A stretch of DNA of 10,144 nt from Nanosynbacter sp. GTDB taxonomy: Bacteria > Patescibacteriota > Saccharimonadia > Saccharimonadales > Saccharimonadaceae. The first letter of the stretch is position 1. Each line of letters begins with the position of its first letter. This document shows, in pieces, positions 1-5,744 of the stretch. The stretch is from assembly GCA_015257485.1 (NCBI GenBank), contig JABZKC010000024.1, positions 1 to 10,144 of the forward strand. Reading direction: 5' to 3'. A model generated the notes under the pieces. That model was given only the letters and a program-made list of their open reading frames with translations, made no database searches and had not been told where the DNA came from. Made by a program: the position numbers and the translations under genes.

Positions 1-724
1 TAACTCCTGCCTTATCCAGAATGCGATCTCGCTCTTTTTGATTATTCGCTTTAATCTCATTCAGCTTTCTTTGACACTCATTCTTCAGCCGTTCAAATTC
101 CGCCTGAGCCGAATCAAACTCTGCCTTATAGGCATCTCTTTCGGCCTTAGCATTTTTAAATTCAGTCTCAGCGGATTCATGCAACATTTTTGCATTATTG
201 AAGTTACTTTTAGCGAACTGAAATGAGCTGCTATGTGAGCTGGATGTTTGCCATTTAGCATTAGCCTTGGCATTATTGATTTCCTGGATAAGCCTTCCGA
301 CTTCAGCATTTAAGCTATCTCGCCGATCCTTATGTGCATGGCCTTCACTAGCATACATTGGAGCATCCGCTTTATTGCCATATTCGTAAGCCGCACTAGC
401 ACTATCGAAACAATTTTTCATCATTTCATGCTCCATATCGGCTTCTCGGCGAATTTGGTCAATCCTGGAACTATTTTCCTGACAAAGCCGATTAAAATCG
501 GCCCAGATAGCGTCCCTGCTATCTTTTGACTGCTGCATGCTTTCGAATTCTCGATTCATTTCTTCTCGAGCAGCTACTCTTTGATCCCATGCTGATTGCA
601 TTCTGTCATATGCTTCATTTGCACGATTTCTGGCATCGGCATATTTCTGGAATGCGGCCTGCTTGCGCTCAAAAGCTTCCTGCTTACGAGCAAATAAATT
701 GTCCAATTCGGCACTTCTTGGCAT
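1..724 (-). CDS. Coiled-coil protein with DUF1771-like segment, 3' end outside window
   Basis: An open frame of 241 codons starts at ATG 722-724 and runs off the left edge without a stop, so the C-terminus is missing. The visible part is very rich in Glu, Lys, Arg, Ala and Gln. It looks like two long helical coiled-coil stretches, at about residues 5-105 and 170-235. Between them, residues 105-146 (FDSASAAYEYG ... YASEGHAHKDRRDSLNAEV) resemble DUF1771, which has the pattern AxxAYxxGdxxxAxxxSxxGxxHxxxmxxLNxxA. A Ser-rich linker lies near residues 160-168. No signal peptide or membrane segment is visible, so it is probably cytoplasmic. A weak AAAGG lies 12 nt before the ATG, and a TTGATT-17-TAGAAT promoter lies upstream. 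The function is unknown. The missing C-terminus could carry an effector or nuclease domain, but that is speculation. The frame is convincing; the family match is moderate. Confidence 0.8.
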   Translation of the reverse strand, partial: MPRSAELDNLFARKQEAFERKQAAFQKYADARNRANEAYDRMQSAWDQRVAAREEMNREFESMQQSKDSRDAIWADFNRLCQENSSRIDQIRREADMEHEMMKNCFDSASAAYEYGNKADAPMYASEGHAHKDRRDSLNAEVGRLIQEINNAKANAKWQTSSSHSSSFQFAKSNFNNAKMLHESAETEFKNAKAERDAYKAEFDSAQAEFERLKNECQRKLNEIKANNQKERDRILDKAGV

Positions 725-739
725 ACTTGTCACCAACCT

Positions 740-770
740 TTCTTAAAGAACAAAGCTATGTTTTTAGCTT
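740..770 (-). other. Two small inverted repeats in the leader of the DUF1771-like gene
   Basis: AAGCTA (753-758) pairs with TAGCTT (765-770) across a 6-nt loop, and TTCTT (740-744) pairs with AAGAA (746-750). Both lie between the predicted transcription start (about 781) and the start codon at 724, just before the weak ribosome site. They could affect translation or be chance. Stems are short and no T-tract follows, so this is not an obvious terminator. Confidence 0.3.
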
Positions 771-787
771 AACGTAGAAACAAAAAT

Positions 788-816
788 ATTCTACAATACT
801 TTGTATGAAAAATCAA
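788..816 (-). promoter_or_regulatory. Sigma70-type promoter of the DUF1771-like gene
   Basis: On the minus strand, TTGATT (811-816), a 17-nt spacer and TAGAAT (788-793) form a good -35/-10 pair. The start would fall near 781, giving a leader of about 56 nt. The GTTAACTCAGG motif ends 7 nt upstream of the -35, as it does at uvrB and at the 10048 gene. Confidence 0.6.
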
Positions 817-823
817 GTATTCC

Positions 824-853
824 CCTGAGTTAACTTCTCGAAGTGTTGCACTT
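824..853 (-). promoter_or_regulatory. Putative operator: TTAACTCAGG motif, copy 1, with adjoining AAGTG/CACTT palindrome
   Basis: Read toward the minus-strand gene at 724, this is TTCGAGAAGTTAACTCAGG (824-842), ending 30 nt before the -10 hexamer. It is joined to the inverted repeat AAGTG-TTG-CACTT (841-853). Copy 3 near 10100 has the same arms with the loop reversed. The site lies between two divergent genes, so it could also act on the plus-strand gene at 892. A transcription-factor site is the simplest reading. No regulator gene is identifiable here. Confidence 0.55.
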
Positions 854-876
854 GAGGGATTAGAGTAGGAAAATAA

Positions 877-885
877 TGTTATATT
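877..885 (+). promoter_or_regulatory. Extended -10 promoter at the start of the 892 gene
   Basis: TGtTATATT is an extended -10 (TGn plus hexamer) that ends 6 nt before the ATG at 892. The predicted transcription start is therefore at or next to the start codon. No convincing -35 is visible, and there is no Shine-Dalgarno sequence, which fits a leaderless message. Confidence 0.5.
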
Positions 886-891
886 TGTGAT

Positions 892-1227
892 ATGAATTAT
901 TTAGAAAGAGCTAAACTTATCAATAAAGTCATTGAAGATGGCCACGAAATCATCGATAGGATGCGTCCGATTTCCAGTCTTTCTGAACTAGAAGAATTAG
1001 TACCAGATATTGATAGATACACTGATTTTGTGAATGAAAATTTTGGTGAACCATCCGATTTTAGTGATGGAAAGTGGTGCAGCTTGATGACCTCTCTTTA
1101 TGTGGCGCTGGATTGGAAGAGAAAATCACTTTACCCAGAGAACTTAGATTTCGAACCTACACAAGTGCTAGCAAAAGACTTCATGGATGGCTTCATTAAA
1201 GAACTTGATGGTGAAAGTTGGGTGTAG
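892..1227 (+). CDS. Small acidic hypothetical protein
   Basis: This 111-residue protein starts at ATG 892 and ends in TAG. I do not recognise the family. It is acidic (many Asp and Glu), has no signal peptide or membrane segment, and appears mostly helical at the N-terminus (YLERAKLINKVIEDGHEIIDRM), followed by a mixed region with several Trp and aromatic residues. It is transcribed divergently from the DUF1771-like gene across a 167-bp intergenic region that holds the TTAACTCAGG motif. It converges on the small gene at 1283-1582. The start is supported by the extended -10 placed 6 nt upstream. Small acidic cytoplasmic proteins beside a long coiled-coil gene can be immunity or antitoxin proteins, but nothing in the sequence proves this. 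Confidence 0.7.
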   Translation: MNYLERAKLINKVIEDGHEIIDRMRPISSLSELEELVPDIDRYTDFVNENFGEPSDFSDGKWCSLMTSLYVALDWKRKSLYPENLDFEPTQVLAKDFMDGFIKELDGESWV

Positions 1228-1282
1228 TTTTTTCTAAAATCTCTTAGGTCTATGGAATGGAATTAATTAATAGAGTAAGGGA

Positions 1283-1582
1283 TTAAGCTAACTTATTCTT
1301 TAATTTTTGATAAGATTCCTGCATCATGTCTAAGTATTTCTGTTTATCATACAATTCTGGCTCGATAAATCCGTCACTAGATGCATTCATTATGAAAAAA
1401 TCGGCATCCTTAGCTGGATCTGGTAAAAGTAAAAATGGACTAGATTCGTAGCTGAATTTCTCTTTCAAGCTCCACATTTCCTGCTCGAAATTATTATAAT
1501 CTTGCACCGAAAATTCAGAGGCTGGTTTTAAAAGATATTTTTCGTAGAGTTTTAGAATTTCCTGGTATATTTGATTATCCAT
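1283..1582 (-). CDS. Small hypothetical protein
   Basis: An acidic protein of 99 residues (MDNQIYQEILKLYEKYLL...) ends in TAA. The frame also permits an ATG at 1594, adding MNIS. I prefer 1582 because an extended -10, TGtTAATAT, covers 1593-1601 and would overlap the 1594 ATG, whereas it lies 10 nt before 1582. Neither start has a Shine-Dalgarno sequence. The family is not recognised. The N- and C-terminal thirds look helical and the centre (FLLLPDPAKDADFFIMNASSDGF) looks like strand and loop. There are no membrane segments. It follows the 1625-1939 gene by about 40 bp in the same direction, so read-through is possible, but it seems to have its own promoter. Confidence 0.65.
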   Translation of the reverse strand: MDNQIYQEILKLYEKYLLKPASEFSVQDYNNFEQEMWSLKEKFSYESSPFLLLPDPAKDADFFIMNASSDGFIEPELYDKQKYLDMMQESYQKLKNKLA

Positions 1583-1592
1583 ACTAATATTC

Positions 1593-1601
1593 ATATTAAC
1601 A
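1593..1601 (-). promoter_or_regulatory. Extended -10 promoter for the 1283-1582 gene
   Basis: The minus strand reads TGtTAATAT, with the hexamer at 1593-1598. The predicted start is near 1586, four nt before ATG 1582. The hexamer physically overlaps the upstream ATG at 1594, which argues against that start. Confidence 0.4.
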
Positions 1602-1624
1602 CGGAAAAATTCAAAAATTCCCCA

Positions 1625-1939
1625 CTAAGCGATTCGTGCTAATGAAAAAACATACTCAAAATTGTCAAATTTTTTAGAGCTAAAGAAATAATCATGATTA
1701 CACTTGAATCTATCGAGAATCGTAATTCCTAATTCATTAGCAAAAATCCTCTCTTCTGCGTCCATATCATCAAATTGATAATCCCTGCAAATCAAAATGT
1801 AATTGTCTCCTGTATTATTTTTTAATTTATAAATCTTACAATCTGGCTCAAAATCAATAACGTTAACAAAAGTCAGCTTTTCATCAAAATTAAAAGAGTT
1901 TGCAATTTTTTCTACTTCTGCTTTATTTAGAATTATCAT
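1625..1939 (-). CDS. Small hypothetical protein
   Basis: A protein of 105 residues (MIILNKAEVEKIANSFNF...) ends in TAG. The open frame extends upstream to a TTG at 2032 (135 residues). That extension encodes an unlikely Lys/Arg/Leu-rich N-terminus, has no ribosome site, and covers two -10-like boxes and a palindrome, so I regard it as promoter DNA. ATG 1945 directly abuts a TATAAT (1946-1951). ATG 1939 lies 6 nt from it, matching the other leaderless starts in the window. The product is unrecognised: acidic, with probable alternating strands around residues 20-60 (LTFVNVIDF, CKIYKLKN, NYILICRDYQF) and no membrane segment. It is probably cytoplasmic. The coding frame itself is moderately secure; the start is inferred. 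Confidence 0.6.
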   Translation of the reverse strand: MIILNKAEVEKIANSFNFDEKLTFVNVIDFEPDCKIYKLKNNTGDNYILICRDYQFDDMDAEERIFANELGITILDRFKCNHDYFFSSKKFDNFEYVFSLARIA

Positions 1940-1945
1940 ATCCAT

Positions 1946-1981
1946 ATTATAAAGCAATTTATTGCTGGCCCGATAATACCA
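1946..1981 (-). promoter_or_regulatory. Two -10 boxes flanking a 14-bp palindrome
   Basis: On the minus strand there is an extended -10 TGgTATTAT (1973-1981) and a TATAAT (1946-1951). Between them lies the palindrome AGCAAT-AA-ATTGCT (1953-1966). The palindrome sits at the start region of the first promoter and just upstream of the second -10. That is a natural place for an operator. It could also be a small hairpin at the 5' end of the longer transcript. Confidence 0.4.
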
Positions 1982-2066
1982 CAAACTAAAATTAAGAAAA
2001 CTACCTTTCGGCAGCTTTCTTAATTTAATCAAACTAAGGAATTTTAACCTTAACTTATAGTTTTTC

Positions 2067-2177
2067 TTAATCGCAGCAGGGTTGTTTTTCGGTAATGTTT
2101 TCCCTAGTCGCGGCGGAGTTGTTTTTCGGAGATAACTTCCCTAGTCGCGGCGGAGTTGCTTTTCGGAGATGATGCGC
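2067..2177 (-). repeat. Three tandem 37-bp copies of the permease gene 3' end
   Basis: Units lie at 2141-2177 (end of the permease gene), 2104-2140 and 2067-2103, each beginning at its stop codon. In each unit the strand of the gene reads roughly ATCTCCGAAAAMCAAC...CGAC followed by a stop. Units 1 and 2 agree at 29 of their 30 stop-proximal bases, and units 2 and 3 at 27 of 37. The period is not a multiple of three, so the copies are not in one frame, yet each keeps a stop codon at the same place. The oldest-looking copy is farthest from the gene. Confidence 0.85.
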
Positions 2178-4327
2178 TTGCTACTAATATAAGTTAGAAG
2201 GAAATAACCACCATAAATTAGCACAATCATCGAAACGGTCATCGGAATCGAGGCAAGCAATCCGTCAGAGCCGAACGATTCGATAATGCTTGAGGCAAAC
2301 ATGATACCAAAAATGGAATGGATGATACCAATAAGCAATGGCGCAAGGAAGAAAATCGCGATTTGAACGAAAAGTGCACGATTTAACATCTTGTTACTGG
2401 CACCGAGACGACGTAAGGCGGCATACTTTTCGATATTATCGGAAGACTCAGAAAGTTGCTTAAGGGCTAGAATTGCGGCAGAGGAAATAAGGAAGATGGT
2501 ACCGAGATAAAAACCGACAAAGGTAGCGATAGCTTGCATACCAACCATACCAGATTTTACTAATAATTTGGTGTAAAAATTAATAGCAACACCGCTTGGA
2601 CGTTCAGCTTGCTTAGCGGAGCTTCCGGCTTTCTGTGTGTCCTCTTCAGATGAATTTACCCCATTGACGGATAAGCCTCCGAGGTCGAAAGCCTTGCGTA
2701 AATCATCATCAATCTGTTCGGCAGTGCGGGTACCGCTGAGATTGTAGTTCATCAACATAGCCTGAGTACCGATTGGCTGATCAGTAATTACATTGTCAGG
2801 AACGACAAGAATACCAGTATTAGACTTAAAACCGGATGAAGTAATGAAGCCTTCTTGGTGTTTTTTGGCAGCTGGATTGAGGATGAAATTACGATATCTA
2901 ATTTGGGTATTATCTACAAGAGTTTTGTCGAGAATCTCCGCCATAGTCTTAAAGTCGGCCAGGAACTGATATTGATTATCTTTCAAGTGAATTTCATCAC
3001 GATGATAGAGCTTAGCGAGTTTATTATAATCAGAGACACGAATCATCGGCACAGTAGTTTTCGACATGAAGGCTTCCACAGTTCCCGTCATAACTCCTGA
3101 CGGTAAAATTTGACCATAAGTGAATTTACTATCAGCATAAACATTCAGCTCGAGATGATCCTTAATATCCTTCGCAAGGTCTGGGTTTTGATCAATCAAA
3201 ATTTGATAGAGCGATTTTTTCATGTAGGCCTGGGAAGTGGCAAGAGCAGCTTTTTCCTGGTCGTTAGACATGTGAGATAAATAGCCAACACTACTATTCG
3301 AGCCGTAAACAGCGAGATAATCAGTCAGTTCGGTCATGGCATCAACTGGCGTATTATATGCTAGCTCCTTTTTCATCGATTCGTTAATCGAGAAACAGAG
3401 TGAAAGAATACTAATCGTGAGGAACAATAGAAGACTAATTAGGGACATAGAAACCACGGCGGTATTTACCTTACTGGAAATCTGGCGAAAGACGAAGGAA
3501 TTGAGCCCCTTAAAGTAAAACTTTTTACTGCGGGTGACAATTTCCATAATCAAACCGGAAAGTGACCAGAAAATCAAGAAAGTAGAAACTACGCCAGCAA
3601 TAACTGGCCAGAGGAGATTATAGACACGATCCATGAGGGAGACTTTGTCATTATTTACCCACCAATAAGCATAACCAAGTACGGAAGCAGAAACGATGAA
3701 GACAATGGCGCGAAGCAGTGGGTTTTTCAGGAAGGCTTTTTCGGATTTCTTACTACCCTGAAGTAGTTCAATAATCTTCAGACGACCGACAATGATGGTA
3801 TTGAAGAAAATCACAATGAGGTAGATGAGACCGAAGTAAAGAATGGTATCAAAGAAGGCTTTTTCGGAGAAGACAAAGGTAAATTTGTCCATATTGGTTT
3901 CGAAAAGCTTGGCAATCAAAACACTAATTAACTGAGAAACGCCGATACCAAGCAAGAGGCCCACACCGAGAGAAATTACGCCGATCATTAGAGTTTCGAA
4001 GAAGAGGAGGCGTGAGATTTTACGCTTACTCATACCGAGCGTGAGATAGATGGCGAATTCTTTATTACGACGTTTAATCAGAAAACGCGAAGCATAGATG
4101 ATCAAAGCACCGAGAATAAAGACCACGAGAACACTCATACCAGAAAGAATTTTCGCGAGTAAATCGACGATGAGTTTGCGAGAATTATTTAATTCAAGCA
4201 CGGCTGCTTGAGAGCCGACGGAATTAAAAACATAGAAAAGCGTAACACCGAGTACTAACGTAAAGAAATAAATCGCATAATCCTTGATGCTGCGCGTAAT
4301 ATTTCGAAATGAAAGCTTAAATAACAT
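2141..4327 (-). CDS. BceB/FtsX-type ABC transporter permease (antimicrobial peptide type)
   Basis: This 728-residue membrane protein is the permease of a BceAB-type ABC transporter. That family senses and removes peptide antibiotics acting on the cell envelope. It shows the BceB plan: about ten membrane segments, with a large extracellular domain (about residues 315-590) between TM7 (about 290-314) and TM8 (about 595-620). TM1 lies near residues 18-36, TM2 near 62-84 and TM3 near 108-140; the last pair is near 652-680 and 693-716. FtsX-family cytoplasmic couplers are visible, for example KRRNKEFAIYLTLGMSKRKI after TM2 and EKYAALRRLGASNKML after TM8. The frame reaches a GTG at 4342, but ATG 4327 is chosen because GGAGG (4336-4340) lies 8 nt before it and the GTG is part of that site. 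It overlaps the ATPase gene by 11 bp, implying translational coupling. No BceRS two-component genes are in the window. Confidence 0.88.
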   Translation of the reverse strand: MLFKLSFRNITRSIKDYAIYFFTLVLGVTLFYVFNSVGSQAAVLELNNSRKLIVDLLAKILSGMSVLVVFILGALIIYASRFLIKRRNKEFAIYLTLGMSKRKISRLLFFETLMIGVISLGVGLLLGIGVSQLISVLIAKLFETNMDKFTFVFSEKAFFDTILYFGLIYLIVIFFNTIIVGRLKIIELLQGSKKSEKAFLKNPLLRAIVFIVSASVLGYAYWWVNNDKVSLMDRVYNLLWPVIAGVVSTFLIFWSLSGLIMEIVTRSKKFYFKGLNSFVFRQISSKVNTAVVSMSLISLLLFLTISILSLCFSINESMKKELAYNTPVDAMTELTDYLAVYGSNSSVGYLSHMSNDQEKAALATSQAYMKKSLYQILIDQNPDLAKDIKDHLELNVYADSKFTYGQILPSGVMTGTVEAFMSKTTVPMIRVSDYNKLAKLYHRDEIHLKDNQYQFLADFKTMAEILDKTLVDNTQIRYRNFILNPAAKKHQEGFITSSGFKSNTGILVVPDNVITDQPIGTQAMLMNYNLSGTRTAEQIDDDLRKAFDLGGLSVNGVNSSEEDTQKAGSSAKQAERPSGVAINFYTKLLVKSGMVGMQAIATFVGFYLGTIFLISSAAILALKQLSESSDNIEKYAALRRLGASNKMLNRALFVQIAIFFLAPLLIGIIHSIFGIMFASSIIESFGSDGLLASIPMTVSMIVLIYGGYFLLTYISSKRIISEKQLRRD

Positions 4328-5093
4328 CAGCGTCACCTCCACCTAGAGTAGACATCACGCGGATAATTTCATCGAAGAATTCCTTGCGAGTTTTATTTTC
4401 ACGGTGAATTTCATCGTAGATTTGGCCATCCTTAATGAAAATAATGCGGGTAGCAAAGCTGGCCGAAAAGGCATCGTGAGTAACCATGAGAATAGTAGCC
4501 TGAAGCTCCTGATTCAGGTAATCGAAGCGTTCGAGGAGAAGCTTAGAAGACTTGGAGTCAAGTGCACCAGTAGGCTCATCGGCGAGAATTAATTTCGGAT
4601 TAGTAATAATGGCGCGAGCAGAGGCGACACGTTGTTTTTGACCGCCAGAAAGCTGATAAGGAAATTTTTGTAAAATTGATTCAATATCGAGATTCTTGGC
4701 GACAGCTTTAACTCTTTCGTCGATTTCGGAGGCCTTGACATTCTGAATCGAAAGCGCCAACGCGATATTTTCGTAAGCGGTGAGATTATCCAGGAGATTA
4801 AAATCTTGGAAGATAAAACCGAGTGATTCGCGACGGAAACGATTGAGTTTTTCGCCTTTGAGTTTCGTGATATCGGTACCGTCGACAAGAATTTGGCCAG
4901 AGGTCGGACGGTCGATCGTGGAAATCAGGTTTAATGTAGTACTCTTACCAGAGCCGGAGGCGCCCATGATTGCGAGAAATTCGCCTTTCTTCACGGAGAA
5001 AGAAAGATTATCGACGGCCTTCGTGAGGCTATTTCCCTTGCCGAAAGTCTTAGTAACTTTTTCAACAGAGAGAATTTTATTTGTATTAGCCAT
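4317..5093 (-). CDS. BceA-type ABC transporter ATP-binding protein
   Basis: This 258-residue ATPase powers the permease encoded just downstream. All nucleotide-binding motifs are present: Walker A GASGSGKS (44-51), Q-loop Gln96 (IFQDFN), signature LSGGQ (148-152), Walker B LILADEP with catalytic Glu173, D-loop GALDS, and H-loop His206 (VTHD). Length and motifs match the MacB/LolD/BceA class that pairs with FtsX-fold permeases. The C-terminus has a charged extension (about 225-258), as BceA proteins often do. The start at ATG 5093 has a strong AGGAGG (5097-5102) only 3 nt away. An extended -10 TGcTAAAAT at 5131-5139 gives a leader of about 30 nt. The stop overlaps the start of the permease gene. 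The substrate cannot be read from the sequence. A peptide or envelope antibiotic from the host or neighbours is inferred from the family. Confidence 0.92.
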   Translation of the reverse strand: MANTNKILSVEKVTKTFGKGNSLTKAVDNLSFSVKKGEFLAIMGASGSGKSTTLNLISTIDRPTSGQILVDGTDITKLKGEKLNRFRRESLGFIFQDFNLLDNLTAYENIALALSIQNVKASEIDERVKAVAKNLDIESILQKFPYQLSGGQKQRVASARAIITNPKLILADEPTGALDSKSSKLLLERFDYLNQELQATILMVTHDAFSASFATRIIFIKDGQIYDEIHRENKTRKEFFDEIIRVMSTLGGGDADVI

Positions 5094-5130
5094 TTACCTC
5101 CTAACAAACAAATTAAATGTGACTTATTTT

Positions 5131-5139
5131 ATTTTAGCA
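5131..5139 (-). promoter_or_regulatory. Extended -10 promoter of the ABC transporter operon
   Basis: The minus strand reads TGcTAAAAT, with the hexamer at 5131-5136. Transcription would start near 5124, leaving about 30 nt before ATG 5093, enough to hold the AGGAGG ribosome site. It is the same nine bases as the promoter of the 10048 gene. Its -35 position (5154-5159) lies on the divergent promoter's -10. Confidence 0.55.
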
Positions 5140-5145
5140 TAAAAG

Positions 5146-5154
5146 TGATATTAT
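5146..5154 (+). promoter_or_regulatory. Extended -10 promoter of the UDG-like gene
   Basis: TGaTATTAT, with the hexamer at 5149-5154, ends 9 nt before ATG 5164. The predicted start near 5161 leaves almost no leader. No Shine-Dalgarno sequence is present. It is back to back with, and overlaps, the ABC operon promoter. Confidence 0.5.
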
Positions 5155-5163
5155 CGAATTACG

Positions 5164-5742
5164 ATGAATGAATTTGATGAAATTACGGAAAAATTAAGAC
5201 AGGATCCGAGAAACGCTTCATTTACTTCGCGCGGCGTGGGGCCAATTTATCAGCTGAGCGATAAGGCGGAAATATTAATCATCGGTCAGGCACCAGGTCG
5301 AAAAGTCGAAGAAAGTGGGGTGCCGTTCGCGGATAAATCAGGCGAAAAATTGCGCGAATGGATGGGAATAAGTGAGGAAGAATTTTATTCTGAGAAAGTT
5401 GCAATTCTACCGATGGATTTTTATTATCCAGGTAAAGGTAAGACCGGCGACCTACCACCACGAAAATTTATCGCGGAAGAATATCATCCAGAAATTTTAA
5501 AATTGATGCCAAACATCAAGCTGACAATTTTGATTGGGCAATATGCGATGAAATATTATCTCGGTTCCGAAGCTCAGGAAAATTTAACCGAGACGGTGCG
5601 CGCATTCCAAGATTACCTACCAGAATATTTCCCAATCGTTCACCCCAGCCCACTAAATTTCCGCTGGCAGGCGAAGAATCCTTGGTTCGAGAAAGAGGTA
5701 GTACCGGTATTACGAGAGCGTGTGAAGAAAATTTTAAAATAA
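5164..5742 (+). CDS. Uracil-DNA glycosylase-superfamily protein (UDG-like)
   Basis: This 192-residue protein belongs to the uracil-DNA glycosylase superfamily, which removes uracil or related damaged bases as the first step of base-excision repair. Visible motifs are GQAPGR (41-46, motif 1), PFADKSGEKLREWMG (54-68), GDLPPR (95-100), LIGQYAMKYYLG (123-134), and HPSPLN (160-165, motif 2). The combination of GQAPG, GDLPPR and HPSPxN, the length and the KNPWFEKEVVPVLRERV tail match the compact UDG-like subfamily rather than Ung. There is no cysteine anywhere, so it cannot carry the 4Fe-4S cluster of families 4 and 5. It starts leaderless-like after an extended -10 and ends 2 bp from the uvrB stop on the other strand. 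Exact base specificity is not known from sequence. Confidence 0.85.
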   Translation: MNEFDEITEKLRQDPRNASFTSRGVGPIYQLSDKAEILIIGQAPGRKVEESGVPFADKSGEKLREWMGISEEEFYSEKVAILPMDFYYPGKGKTGDLPPRKFIAEEYHPEILKLMPNIKLTILIGQYAMKYYLGSEAQENLTETVRAFQDYLPEYFPIVHPSPLNFRWQAKNPWFEKEVVPVLRERVKKILK

Positions 5743-5744
5743 TT

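Noticed and set aside
332..777. Plus-strand frames opposite the coiled-coil gene.
   Set aside because: They are antisense shadows of a 241-codon frame with strong coiled-coil composition on the minus strand.
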